DNA from: Secundilactobacillus odoratitofui DSM 19909 = JCM 15043
Lineage (GTDB): Bacteria > Bacillota > Bacilli > Lactobacillales > Lactobacillaceae
Reading direction: 5' to 3'
NCBI RefSeq assembly: GCF_001434895.1
Contig: NZ_AZEE01000028.1
Location: 124,502-188,501, forward strand
Length of the DNA: 64,000 bases
Below the pieces are notes generated by a model. That model did no database searches. It worked only from the letters and a program-made list of their open reading frames with translations, and was not told the origin of the DNA. Shown here piece by piece: positions 17,501 through 26,723 of the stretch; positions within the stretch are counted from its first letter, which is position 1; each line of letters opens with the position of its first letter. Made by a program: the position numbers and the translations under genes.

Positions 17501-18518
17501 GACAATCGTTTATTACGTTGCTCATCAAGAATTGGCAACTGTAAACTTTGTTGATTAAAATGGCAAGTTGTTGAGTCGTTTAGACGAAATTGGTGCTGAT
17601 AATACGCCATTAAATCATTCAGACGTCGCAACGCTGATTCAAAATGAATTATCCGCTAACTACAACCTTGTTTCAGATGGCACAGTTGGGGGTAACTTCG
17701 ATGCTGACCCAAGTGAGAACCAGACATTCCTGGTCAAATTTGCCAAGATGGCTAGTCCAACAACGACAACACCAACTACGACCCCATCGACGACGTCTGA
17801 TAAGCAGCGTGCAGAGGTTGTGTTCCTAGATGAAAATGGTAAACAACTCAATGCTAAATTGATTACCGGTGAAAGTGATAGTAGCGTTGATCATGGACAA
17901 TTAACGGCACTGATTCAACAAACCATTAGTGATGGTTATAATTTGAAATCTGATGGTACAGTTGGCGCTACCTTTGACCATGACAGTGATGTTGACCAAA
18001 CTTTTGAAATTGTGTTCACGCAAATTGTAGATACTGGCACGAATACGCCGACTACCACAAATCCAGGTGATGACACACCTTCAAATAATAATCCTGGAAC
18101 ACCAGCGCAGAATAATGAAACTACACCAGATACACCGGTTACACCAAACTCAACACCGACAACCGAGGTGACAACTCCTAATACGACGGTGCCTGAAACA
18201 GAGAATGGTACCACCACAGATACACCGGAAAACGAAACTGTTGATACACCAGATACACCAACAGATGACAATCAAGAAAATAATGGTGTCGTAACCACCA
18301 GTCAGACCACCACAAACGATACTTCGAATCAAACCGAATCAAGCATAAACGCTAATCTTTCGACAGGCCTGGATCAAGCGACTGCCAATTCGAAGATGGC
18401 TAATAAGGATCAAGCCTTACCACAAACAAATGAAGATTTGACCAATTGGGTAAGCCTTCTAGGATTATTGACGCTTGGCATGGTAGGTATCGGTATCGAG
18501 AAGAGACGAAAAAATTAG
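14598..18518 (+). pseudogene. BspA-like/MucBP LPQT adhesin interrupted by one in-frame TAA
   Basis: A 1306-codon surface protein gene split by TAA at 17556-17558; both sides are in the same frame. The N-terminal part (986 residues) has a KxYKxGKxW signal (K-L-Y-K-S-G-K-L-W), a Ser/Thr-rich stalk, BspA-type DUF285 leucine-rich repeats (about residues 220-395; N-M-F, L-D-T-S blocks) and MucBP-like domains. The remainder (from 17559) has two further MucBP-like repeats, a Thr/Pro stalk and L-P-Q-T-N-E with helix and K-R-R-K. The second of those repeats reads L-D-E-N-G-K where the first reads V-D-stop-N-G-K, so GAA to TAA is the likely change. Without readthrough, the product would be secreted but unanchored. 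The downstream part has no ribosome binding site of its own. Confidence 0.85.
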
Positions 18519-18560
18519 TGAGTCGTATCAGTAAAAATGATTAAATCCTATTCATCAAAC

Positions 18561-18612
18561 AAAACCACCGAGATTCTCATCATGAGAATCTCGGTGGTTT
18601 TGTTTTTTTTTT
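18561..18612. terminator. Bidirectional terminator
   Basis: A 17-bp perfect stem (AAACCACCGAGATTCTC and its complement) with a short loop and a run of T, serving the adhesin on the plus strand and the MucBP gene on the minus strand. Confidence 0.88.
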
Positions 18613-18644
18613 AGCGTTAGAAGATAATCCAGATTAATTGTAGG

Positions 18645-20507
18645 TTAATCAGGCAACGAGGGGTCTTTTTGACCAAAATTAATCCGACCATTCAAGCTGA
18701 CAAAGTAATTGGCAAGGCTGGAATGATGGTTTCCGCCGCCACTTGGAAATTTACGTGATAATTTAACCATTTCATTGCGATAGGTGACATTCAATTTCTG
18801 ATTGGTATCCCGGTTAAAGTGAATGAAGTGCCAATTGTAGGTTTGCGGAAAGTTGGGCGTTTTGACCTCTGACGTAGGGTCGACCAGAATAGGTTCAGCA
18901 ATTTGACCGAGTTGTGTCACGGCCGGCATTGAACGACGCTGAAGTTGCTTTGGCTTGGGTGACATTGGTATGACAATAATTTGATACTTTTTTAACGGCA
19001 TTTCGAAGACAGTTGAGTCGGTAATTTGAGTGCTAATAATTAAGTTACCAGTGTGACGTAAATCAACTAATTGTTGATTGATAATGGGTTTAATTGGTGT
19101 ATTTTTAGGCCCGTTTATAAATGGAACACGTCGTAATTGATTTTTTGGTGTCAAAATTTCGATTTCAGCAGGGACAGTTTCGGGAACGGTATCCGCTTGC
19201 AACTCTGGAAGCGGTGTTACCTTGGGATTGGCTCGATAATAATAAACGACTTTTTGGGCAATCGGGTTATATTGGCCTGTTGTATTACCGCTCGTGTAGT
19301 CTAACGTATAACCATCAATTGGTAATGCAGAAGAGGAGTAATTGCCATCGGGGTAAGTCCCCTGAGTGCTATCGACCGTACCTAAAGTTCTAGTTGAAAG
19401 AATCGCGCCAGTTGATTCATCGACATATTCCACGGTAACAGCGGCATTGGGTAAGTAAAACTCATATGGTGTTTCTTGGTGTGCGGGCATCTCACCTTGA
19501 AATAAGCCAGTAGTGGCAATGAGTGTGTAGCCAGTATATTGTTTTGGCTTTGCATTGATCGTGGTACCAGTCGTCAATGAAGATGTTTGTGAATCTGCAA
19601 TTTGGACTAAAGGTTCATTGGCCAAGTTATTTTCGGGTGTTTCCGCACTTGTTTTTTGATAGTAATATGTCACCTGAACCGGTTGTTGCCCATTGGTTAA
19701 ATCAGTTTGGGAAAACACACCACTAACTGGACCACTTGACGAGGCATAAGTATAGCCATTAAACGGAAGTTGAGAGTAATTTGTGCTGTAAGCATCATCT
19801 TCAAAAGCATTTGTAGATGGTATTGTATATTGCCACAGTAATTGTTTTGGATCGGCCAAATCAACGTAGGAGACCTCAATATTTGCTAGTGGTAAATATT
19901 CGAAAGAGTAAGTGTAATTACCAACACCAAATTGGTCTGGTACCACATCATCAATATTACCGACAAATTTATAGCCAGGAATTTCAGGTACATACGCTGC
20001 CTTGTTTGTGATTTTAGTTTGAGTTGGGTCGCTTGCATCTGTACTAATGGTGTAACTTGAAATATTACCATCCTTTTGAATTTGTCCGACATTGGTTTTG
20101 GCACCGTCCACTGTAATGTCAGATTGATTGGTTTGGTTTTTGAACTGGAAGGTAATCGTACCCGTTGCTGTATCCGAAATATTATTACTGTTCGAAGCGG
20201 ACAGAGCGCTAGTTGACTGTTTACTCGTAGCCCCACCATCATTAGACTTAGCAGCTGTTGAGGAATCTGCTTGACTAGGTTCAGTACTAGATGTCGTCGT
20301 GCTGGTATCCGTGTCAGTTGGTTTGTTGGTCAAAGTCGTAGTTGAACTCGATTCATCTGTTGTGGTTGATGTCGACTTGGCTGGTGAGGGGGGCGTTTCC
20401 GCATGTGCTGGTAATGGTAAAAAGGTGGTAGTGCCAAAAATGGCAACAGAAAATAACCCTGCTATCATCCAAACTCTAATATCATGATTAGTTTGTTTCA
20501 CTGCCAT
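18645..20507 (-). CDS. Secreted MucBP-domain protein without a sortase motif
   Basis: A 620-residue exported protein. It has an N-terminal signal peptide (V-W-M-I-A-G-L-F, cleavage near A-H-A-E), a Ser/Thr-rich stretch to about residue 110, then at least four MucBP-like modules (V-S-Y-V-D, V-T-Y-Y-Y-Q-K, V-E-Y-V-D-E, V-V-Y-Y-Y-R). Unlike the other surface proteins here, it has no LPxT signal or C-terminal helix, ending in a basic, Gly/His-containing tail (F-P-S-G-G-G-N-H-H). It may be released or held by charge. The ATG at 20507 lies inside the last codons of the upstream Mga-like gene, so the two are co-transcribed and translationally coupled. Ligand binding is inferred from MucBP homology only. 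Confidence 0.8.
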   Translation of the reverse strand: MAVKQTNHDIRVWMIAGLFSVAIFGTTTFLPLPAHAETPPSPAKSTSTTTDESSSTTTLTNKPTDTDTSTTTSSTEPSQADSSTAAKSNDGGATSKQSTSALSASNSNNISDTATGTITFQFKNQTNQSDITVDGAKTNVGQIQKDGNISSYTISTDASDPTQTKITNKAAYVPEIPGYKFVGNIDDVVPDQFGVGNYTYSFEYLPLANIEVSYVDLADPKQLLWQYTIPSTNAFEDDAYSTNYSQLPFNGYTYASSSGPVSGVFSQTDLTNGQQPVQVTYYYQKTSAETPENNLANEPLVQIADSQTSSLTTGTTINAKPKQYTGYTLIATTGLFQGEMPAHQETPYEFYLPNAAVTVEYVDESTGAILSTRTLGTVDSTQGTYPDGNYSSSALPIDGYTLDYTSGNTTGQYNPIAQKVVYYYRANPKVTPLPELQADTVPETVPAEIEILTPKNQLRRVPFINGPKNTPIKPIINQQLVDLRHTGNLIISTQITDSTVFEMPLKKYQIIVIPMSPKPKQLQRRSMPAVTQLGQIAEPILVDPTSEVKTPNFPQTYNWHFIHFNRDTNQKLNVTYRNEMVKLSRKFPSGGGNHHSSLANYFVSLNGRINFGQKDPSLPD

Positions 20508-21978
20508 CACTTTCCTTCGGTATTACACCACTTAATTTACGTTTCTTGACGGATAAAATTATGTCAGCTAATTTGGTCCAGTCTAGTGAAGTTGGTGGAT
20601 CTTGCCAAACAACTTGTTGTTTATGAACTTGTGGTGAGTGAAAGTCTGAAATATAAATATCAGTTTTGTTAGTAACCAGCACATCAAGTATGATATTGGC
20701 ATGACTAAAAGATTGTAACGACGCAATTACATAATCGGTGTATAGCGTTCCCTGTGAGAAATCTACACAGATATGAACCTGGTCCTTCATCAATTCAGGC
20801 GGAATTGAGTTGATGAGTGCGAACATATAACTGAAGTATAGATTGACTGACATATGTTGATCAATCTTTAAATCACGTCGTTGTTTCAATTCATCAATTG
20901 TTTGGTGGATGCTTATATCAAATGCAGGGTATAATTCGGAGAAAAAATTAATTTGATTGGGGTTAATGAACGTTGTTGGTTCGATGAAAAAGGTCATGAA
21001 CTGTAAATGGATATTTAATATCCGTTGCCAAAGAGCGTCGCTATTGATTAAACTTGTCTGTACAAGGATGTTTTGGTGCAAAATATTATGAATGAACTGG
21101 TTTGAAAGTTGAACAACGGTTGGTAAGGATGTCGCTGCACCAGATTGCAAAGATTCACCCAAAAATCCCTGTGTTAAGAGAAAAGCGTATAAGTAATTGA
21201 ATTCTGCTTCATTAAATTTAATCCCCTTAACTAAAATGTCGTCAATCAACGAGTAGAGTTCCTTGCCAGACTGATCGGGATTGAGTGAGTCAAAAATGAC
21301 GTTTTCGAGGATGTGGTGATTGTTCATCCTTAATAACCATACTCTTAGAAAGATGGATAATTTAGTAAGTTGAGTCGGTTTTAATTGCTTGGGTAAAATG
21401 GTTGAAATGACTTCAATCAGACGATCGACCAAGTTTGTCAAATCGGCAAAAGGGACTTCAACAGTGTTATAGACCGTGTAGTAAAGTTGAAATAGATGAA
21501 GTCGCGTGGTGAATTCATCGTCAGCAAACAACGTACTAGCAGTGTAAAAATGATGTGCGTTTAGCGTTTTTTCCAAATTTTCGGAAGCACGATAAAAGAC
21601 AGAGGTACTCATGTAGTTCGCGCTGACGTATTCTTTTTGGGTATATAAATTATCGTAGAAAAAATTGTATTCGAGTGCAACGTAAAGTGGTGAACGGTTC
21701 AAATATAACAGTGCAACACGTTGAATAAGCAATGTATCAACTTGGAACGCTTGCCAATGTAAATTATCACTTTCATCCAAATAAGCGGGCTCATTGCCAG
21801 AGACTTGCATTAGGTCAGCATTAATCGAATTAAAAAATTTGTGTAATTGGTAGTTAGTCAAATCGAATTGCTCATTTAGTTCATGCTTAGAAATGCGCAT
21901 ATCTGAGCGCGTGTTCAACATTGTTAAAATGTCAAAACACGTCGCATCATTTTTACTAAATAAGTAATTGTAATTCAT
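20488..21978 (-). CDS. Mga-like transcriptional regulator
   Basis: A 496-residue cytoplasmic protein with the architecture of the Mga/AtxA family: N-terminal helix-turn-helix region (about residues 14-60, I-S-K-H-E-L-N-E-Q-F-D-L-T-N-Y-Q-L), a second helix-turn-helix and PRD-like central region rich in hydrophobic helices, and a C-terminal EIIB-like part (V-H-I-C-V-D-F, Y-V-I-A-S-L, L-V-T-N-K). In streptococci, Mga activates adhesin genes in response to growth state and sugar transport. Here it overlaps the start of a MucBP gene and diverges from an LPQT adhesin, which are its most likely targets. Start chosen by AAAGGAAC upstream of ATG. I could not verify the PRD histidines. Confidence 0.8.
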   Translation of the reverse strand: MNYNYLFSKNDATCFDILTMLNTRSDMRISKHELNEQFDLTNYQLHKFFNSINADLMQVSGNEPAYLDESDNLHWQAFQVDTLLIQRVALLYLNRSPLYVALEYNFFYDNLYTQKEYVSANYMSTSVFYRASENLEKTLNAHHFYTASTLFADDEFTTRLHLFQLYYTVYNTVEVPFADLTNLVDRLIEVISTILPKQLKPTQLTKLSIFLRVWLLRMNNHHILENVIFDSLNPDQSGKELYSLIDDILVKGIKFNEAEFNYLYAFLLTQGFLGESLQSGAATSLPTVVQLSNQFIHNILHQNILVQTSLINSDALWQRILNIHLQFMTFFIEPTTFINPNQINFFSELYPAFDISIHQTIDELKQRRDLKIDQHMSVNLYFSYMFALINSIPPELMKDQVHICVDFSQGTLYTDYVIASLQSFSHANIILDVLVTNKTDIYISDFHSPQVHKQQVVWQDPPTSLDWTKLADIILSVKKRKLSGVIPKESDGSETN

Positions 21979-22306
21979 CTCATCAAGTTCCTTTCCGCTA
22001 CTATTTATTCATATTATACATGATTACCCTCATATAAAAACGGCATTCAGGGGAATTTGTGACTACATATGAGTTCATTTTTTTAAAGGCGAAATTAAAA
22101 AACTGAACGAATTCCAGTCCAAGTTGATATTGATTTCACTTGAAAACGAGAGATAATGAAAGCGTAATAAATTTATAATAAGTTTACCAAGAGATAGGCA
22201 GGAGGGATAACGAGAATCTGGGAAGCGGATTGCCATAATATTACCGAGGGGAATTTAATCTAACAAAGTGGAATTTGTTCAGATTGAATGAAAAGGAGTG
22301 TTAATC
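21979..22306. other. Divergent region between the Mga-like regulator and an adhesin
   Basis: Holds a minus-strand -10 (TATAAT complement at 22013-22018) for the regulator, and a plus-strand TATAAT near 22170 for the adhesin with no strong -35, as expected for an activated promoter. TGAAAGCGTAATAA near 22157 resembles a cre site at 12 of 14 positions. A long leader (about 130 bases) with GGAGGG precedes the adhesin. No gene is apparent. Confidence 0.5.
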
Positions 22307-25300
22307 GTGAAAAAAGATCTTGTGAGTAAAGTACTGATCTGTTCGGCAGTTTTGGGAGGTCTTACTTTAGCGAATAATGTTCAAGCTAAAGCAAACACGA
22401 CAACAGATACAGCAGGTACAGATGGTCACACCGCAGTTGTAACTGACGATGCGGCTACCAAGGCTTCTAGTACGGTCGAGTTAAATGCACCACAGACGAC
22501 GACTACTACGAATACAAATGTTTCCGCTACATCAAATAGTCAAGCACCTAAATCAAATTCTGCTCAATCTGTAGCAAATTCAGGGGAAGTTGGGACTTCC
22601 TCAACGACAGATGAAGCAAAAACGACCCAGTCAAATGAAACCGCTACATCCAGCCAATCTCAGGCAACAGTAGCTCAAGATGAATCTGATTCAGCTCAAT
22701 CAGTTACCTCTAAGGTTCAAAATCTTAAGTCTGCGACAAGTGAAGAGGTAATGGCTGCCAAGCAATCTGCACGAGCTGACTATGACGCAACGGGTCAACC
22801 GCAGGAGATCAAGGCATCAGATGCGACAGCCGAGAAAACTGGACAGGTGGTTATCAATTATATTGATAAAGATACAAACAAGCTCATTACATTCAAAGTG
22901 GCGGATTCAACCCTCCCGGCTTCCGTAGGAACAAACTCTACTGGCACAGTTGTCACTTGGACGACCGATCCAGATCCACATAGTCAAAGCGCCTCTACAA
23001 ATTTAACGGCTGCTTGGATCAAAGGCTACAAGTTTATGAATACGGACACTACAGACATGACATTAGGTACGATGGCTGAAAATAAGGTAATTAACGCATA
23101 CTATGAGAAAGTAGCTGATGTTAAGGTTCAGTATGTTGATGAAGATAATCCAGATACAATTATTTATAGTTTTACCTTGAACGGAAGTTCATTCTATGGT
23201 GGCGAAGATTATGACGTCAGTTATCAGAAACCAACTTTTTGGGGTTATATTTACGATGCAGCCAAAACTGATCAAAGTGCCTTAAAAGGGGTATTCAAAG
23301 GCGTGGACGAAGTGCAGTCTCCAGTGTTAATTAAAATTTACTATAAGAAAACATACACTGACTCAAATGCGCCATCAGTTTATGTCAAGTCGCCGTTAGG
23401 TGCATGGTACTCTAATCTGAATGACCCAACCGGTCAAACTCATCAGAAAACAACTGAACCATCTGCTAATACAAGTACGCCTGGAACAGATGATAGTAAT
23501 GCAAATACCGTTTTTGGTTCAATTTCTTTGCCAACAGCGGCGGTTAAATTAACGAATTCCGATACTGGTCCTCAACAATTTCAAAACTACACACTTTATG
23601 ACTCTGAGGGTTTCCAAACGCCAATTTTTGGGCAAGAACTTGGGACTCATGATGACTACGTTGCTAATCAACCAGTAATGATTGAATTTATTGACGACGA
23701 TGACAACTACAGTGAGATTACAACTAGAGAGATTGGCGCTTATGATCCATCCACTAATACAATTCCGGTGGGGGTATATGACACAAGTACTGTTCAAAAT
23801 GAAATACAGCCTGGTTTGTTAGCACAAGGTTATCAGTTTGTTAGAGTCAATGGTATGACCACCGGGGCATATGACGATATGTACAGAGTTGTGTATTACC
23901 ACTACGTTCACACAGCGTCATACAGTACCGCAACATCTACTCGAACCATTAATTTTGTTGATACCGACAATAATCAAGTTGCTGATTCAATCACGCAAAC
24001 GGTCACATACAAGGTCACAACTGATAACGTGACTGGTGAATCGGTTTATACACCACAAGAAGCTTACTATCAATACGATGTGCCAACAGTTGCTGGGTAC
24101 ACAACAACAGAAACGGAAGTACCTCAAGTAGCACTTGCAGTTACGACCGATCAACCAACAAATACTACAGCAACTGTGACTTACACACCGAAAACCAACA
24201 TTGAATACACGTTGATTCCAGTAGACGATGGCGGTACACCAATTGGTGATACGCAAACAAGAACGGGTAAAACTGGTGAGCCAATCACCGATACGCCAAC
24301 GATTAAGGGCTATACTTTGGTACCGGACCAAAACCTTCTGGTGCCGGATGATGGTGGCAAGGTAACAGTAGTTTACACTGCTGACAACCAAGCTGCGAGT
24401 GTTTCGTATATTGATGATGTAACAGGTAAGACAATTGGCACGGTTCCACTGACAGGTAAAACAAACACAGCAATTAATTTTGATTTGGCAAAATCAAAAA
24501 CAAAGGATTTAACAAGTCAAGGTTACGAAGTAATTAGTGATGATACTCAAAAATCCGCTGTTTATGACGATAATGACCTTACTGTTCAGTATTTTGAAGT
24601 TCATCTAACTGAAACAATCGTTGGCCCAACCATACCAACGGATCCTAAGGATGGTAACTATGATGCGACTCATAAGCAATTTATTGTTAATGTTACGGCG
24701 AAAAATCCGGCTGGCGTAACTGCTGACTTAACACCAGAAAATGGTCAACAGACTTTGAATTATGATCGAACTGTTACTACTAATGAAGTGACGCAACAAC
24801 AACAATTTGGGGCATGGCAATTAGAAGGTTCAGATTATGCCACAGTATCAGCTACACCACTGGATGGATATCAAGCAAATCCAACTTCGATTCCTGCTGC
24901 GTCCACAGGAATTGCTGCCTTTGTAAAAAACAATAATGATGAGGATGGGCACTTTAATGCTGAAATCAACTACACGGCACTTTCACATGCTTATACGTTG
25001 GTACCAATTACTGCTGATGGTACCCCGATTGGGAGTTCAGTAACAGGTACAGGTATTACTGGTGAACCAATAACTGACTTTCCAACTATCGACGGGTATA
25101 CACCAACGCCAGGTCAGAAAGTTTCGGTTCCTGACGGAGATACAACCGTCACGGTAACCTATACGCCAACTGGTACAGGTGGTAATACCACCGGAACACC
25201 AACCGGTACGGATGGTACGACGACGACGCCAACCGGGAATGGTGGCACCACCACCGGAACGCCAACCGGCACGGATGGTACGACGACCACACCAATTGGG

Positions 25301-25951
25301 AATGGTGGCACCACCACCGGAACGCCAACTGGCACGGATGGTACGACGACCACACCAACCGGGAATGGTGGTACGACCACCGGAACACCAACCGGTACGG
25401 GTGGTACGACGACGACGCCAACCGGGAATGGTGGCACCACCACCGGAACACCAACCGGCACGGGTGGTACGACGACCACACCAACCGGGAATGGTGGTAC
25501 GACCACCGGAACACCAACCGGTACGGGTGGTACGATGACCACACCAACTACAAATGGTGACACGACCACGGGAACAGCTACGAGTACTACACCCGATACT
25601 CCAGCAGGCAATACTGTGAACACTGGCATTCCAACTACCACGACAGATACTGATACTTCTGAGTCAACAACCCCTGACGAAGAAGGCGATGATACAACAA
25701 ATTCGGCGACTCAAGATGATTCTACTGCCACAGATCAACCACAAAGTGATCAAACAGCAGTTAAGAAGACCGTTGTAGTGTTACCGGAATTGACTAACAA
25801 GAGTTCACGAAATAATGGTCAAATGCATCAATCAACATTACCTCAAACTAACGATGGTCAAAGAGACGCAACATCATTGATTGGTTTAGGTTTATTGACA
25901 GGGTTAATGACGGTGTTTGGCTTAACTCGCAAATCCAAAAAGCAAGATTAG
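22307..25951 (+). CDS. LPQT-anchored MucBP surface protein with Thr/Gly/Pro stalk
   Basis: A 1214-residue wall-anchored protein. It has a short signal peptide (start K-K-D-L-V-S-K, cleavage near N-V-Q-A), a Ser/Thr/Ala-rich region to about residue 170, then several MucBP-like modules (V-I-N-Y-I-D-K, V-Q-Y-V-D-E, T-I-N-F-V-D, A-S-V-S-Y-I-D-D) and smaller Y-T-L-I-P-V repeats. A low-complexity stalk from a 63-bp tandem repeat and L-P-Q-T-N-D with helix and K-S-K-K follow. GTG at 22307 is preferred to the GTG nine bases earlier because AAAGGAG (22292-22298) has the right spacing. It lies divergent from the Mga-like gene and is probably its target. Role: adhesion, inferred. Confidence 0.88.
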   Translation: MKKDLVSKVLICSAVLGGLTLANNVQAKANTTTDTAGTDGHTAVVTDDAATKASSTVELNAPQTTTTTNTNVSATSNSQAPKSNSAQSVANSGEVGTSSTTDEAKTTQSNETATSSQSQATVAQDESDSAQSVTSKVQNLKSATSEEVMAAKQSARADYDATGQPQEIKASDATAEKTGQVVINYIDKDTNKLITFKVADSTLPASVGTNSTGTVVTWTTDPDPHSQSASTNLTAAWIKGYKFMNTDTTDMTLGTMAENKVINAYYEKVADVKVQYVDEDNPDTIIYSFTLNGSSFYGGEDYDVSYQKPTFWGYIYDAAKTDQSALKGVFKGVDEVQSPVLIKIYYKKTYTDSNAPSVYVKSPLGAWYSNLNDPTGQTHQKTTEPSANTSTPGTDDSNANTVFGSISLPTAAVKLTNSDTGPQQFQNYTLYDSEGFQTPIFGQELGTHDDYVANQPVMIEFIDDDDNYSEITTREIGAYDPSTNTIPVGVYDTSTVQNEIQPGLLAQGYQFVRVNGMTTGAYDDMYRVVYYHYVHTASYSTATSTRTINFVDTDNNQVADSITQTVTYKVTTDNVTGESVYTPQEAYYQYDVPTVAGYTTTETEVPQVALAVTTDQPTNTTATVTYTPKTNIEYTLIPVDDGGTPIGDTQTRTGKTGEPITDTPTIKGYTLVPDQNLLVPDDGGKVTVVYTADNQAASVSYIDDVTGKTIGTVPLTGKTNTAINFDLAKSKTKDLTSQGYEVISDDTQKSAVYDDNDLTVQYFEVHLTETIVGPTIPTDPKDGNYDATHKQFIVNVTAKNPAGVTADLTPENGQQTLNYDRTVTTNEVTQQQQFGAWQLEGSDYATVSATPLDGYQANPTSIPAASTGIAAFVKNNNDEDGHFNAEINYTALSHAYTLVPITADGTPIGSSVTGTGITGEPITDFPTIDGYTPTPGQKVSVPDGDTTVTVTYTPTGTGGNTTGTPTGTDGTTTTPTGNGGTTTGTPTGTDGTTTTPIGNGGTTTGTPTGTDGTTTTPTGNGGTTTGTPTGTGGTTTTPTGNGGTTTGTPTGTGGTTTTPTGNGGTTTGTPTGTGGTMTTPTTNGDTTTGTATSTTPDTPAGNTVNTGIPTTTTDTDTSESTTPDEEGDDTTNSATQDDSTATDQPQSDQTAVKKTVVVLPELTNKSSRNNGQMHQSTLPQTNDGQRDATSLIGLGLLTGLMTVFGLTRKSKKQD
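25180..25568 (+). repeat. 63-bp tandem repeat, about six copies, coding a Thr/Gly/Pro stalk
   Basis: The CCGGAAC landmark recurs at 25191, 25254 and 25317 and onward in steps of 63 bp; each unit codes 21 residues of the type G-G-T-T-T-G-T-P-T-G-T-D/G-G-T-T-T-T-P-T-G-N. Copies are nearly identical at the DNA level, with synonymous A/C and T/C changes. Such an array is prone to slippage and recombination, changing stalk length. Confidence 0.9.
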
Positions 25952-25964
25952 TCTCATGTACCTT

Positions 25965-25994
25965 AAAGCGGAATCAATGGGGGTTCCGCTTTTT
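25965..25994 (+). terminator. Terminator of the third adhesin gene
   Basis: AAAGCGGAA pairs with TTCCGCTTT across a short loop, followed by T residues. Confidence 0.75.
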
Positions 25995-26048
25995 GGGCTA
26001 ATCGATTACTAACACAAATGTAGGATTGTTAAAAAGGGGGATCAAAAA

Positions 26049-26519
26049 ATGACCCAGTGTATTGATTTAAGCAATCAGCGCTTTGGTCGATTGGTTGTAA
26101 TAGAACGGGCGTCAAAGATTGCAAAAAATGGCAACGTTTGTTGGGTTTGTCTGTGTGATTGTGGCAATCAAGTCATTGCTGAGGGCTATTCACTTCGAAA
26201 AGGGATTACACGAAGTTGTGGTTGTTTAAGACGCGATATTTCTAGGAAAAACGCACTCAGCAATCCACGTTTTTTGGCAGCTCAAGCTGGACCTTTAGTT
26301 AATGAATCAGGCATCGGATACTCATCATTAATTATGTCCAAGCGCAATCATTCAGGTGTGATTGGCGTCTCGTTTGATAAGAAAGCCCAAATTTATATTG
26401 CTAGACTGATGTACCACGGGCGTTATGTTTTAAATCACGCGACTAAATCTTTTACAGAGGCAGTTGAATTACGAAAAGAAGCCGAAAAAAAGTACTTTCA
26501 TCGTGGAGACAAACGTTAA
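26049..26519 (+). CDS. Small zinc-ribbon / AP2-like DNA-binding protein (orphan, mobile-element type)
   Basis: A 156-residue protein. Residues 10-60 contain R-F-G-R-L-V-V-I-E-R followed by C-D-C-G (C36, C38) and S-C-G-C (C57, C59), a probable metal-binding ribbon. Residues 100-150 (S-G-V-I-G-V-S-F-D, Y-I-A-R-L, F-T-E-A-V-E-L-R) match the AP2-like DNA-binding fold. This pairing is typical of phage and homing-endonuclease-associated proteins, usually with an HNH nuclease, which is absent here. GGGGG lies before the ATG. No phage genes lie nearby. It may be a domesticated regulator or a remnant; function unknown. Confidence 0.7.
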   Translation: MTQCIDLSNQRFGRLVVIERASKIAKNGNVCWVCLCDCGNQVIAEGYSLRKGITRSCGCLRRDISRKNALSNPRFLAAQAGPLVNESGIGYSSLIMSKRNHSGVIGVSFDKKAQIYIARLMYHGRYVLNHATKSFTEAVELRKEAEKKYFHRGDKR

Positions 26520-26548
26520 CCTTTCAAATAAAAATATTTTAAGCTTAA

Positions 26549-26592
26549 AAAAAGGCAGAACCTGTACGCAAAAGTGCAGGTTCTGCCTTTTT
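26549..26592. terminator. Terminator after the AP2-like gene
   Basis: AAAGGCAGAACCTG / CAGGTTCTGCCTTT stem with loop of 12 and flanking A- and T-runs. Confidence 0.85.
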
Positions 26593-26611
26593 GATTGATA
26601 TAAGTTAATGA

Positions 26612-26703
26612 AACGAATAACACTATTATAAATAATTCGTGTTTTTTAATTATTTGGTTTAAATTCTTAAGAATTGAGCTATAATAACATTGAAAACACG
26701 AAT
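26612..26703 (+). promoter_or_regulatory. Inverted CGAA-type boxes before the purine permease operon
   Basis: ATTCGTGTTTT (26635-26645) and AAAACACGAAT (26693-26703) are perfect inverted copies spanning the promoter region, and AAACGAATAACAC (26611-26623) is a third, divergent copy. The CGAA core is reminiscent of PurR boxes (AWWWCCGAACWWT), but the match and spacing are not canonical. A regulator acting on purine uptake would make sense. Confidence 0.4.
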
Positions 26704-26723
26704 AATAACTTAGGAGGTCAAAC

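Noticed and set aside
17568-18518. Separate 316-residue gene behind the stop in the adhesin
   Set aside because: No ribosome binding site or signal peptide; same frame and repeat family as the upstream part, so it is the rest of the broken gene.
25180-25568. Possible CRISPR array
   Set aside because: Contiguous 63-bp coding repeats without unique spacers; lies in an adhesin gene.
25149-25641. Long minus-strand and other plus-frame reading frames over the 63-bp repeat
   Set aside because: The repeat is 63 bp, a multiple of three, so all frames stay open; low-complexity artefact.
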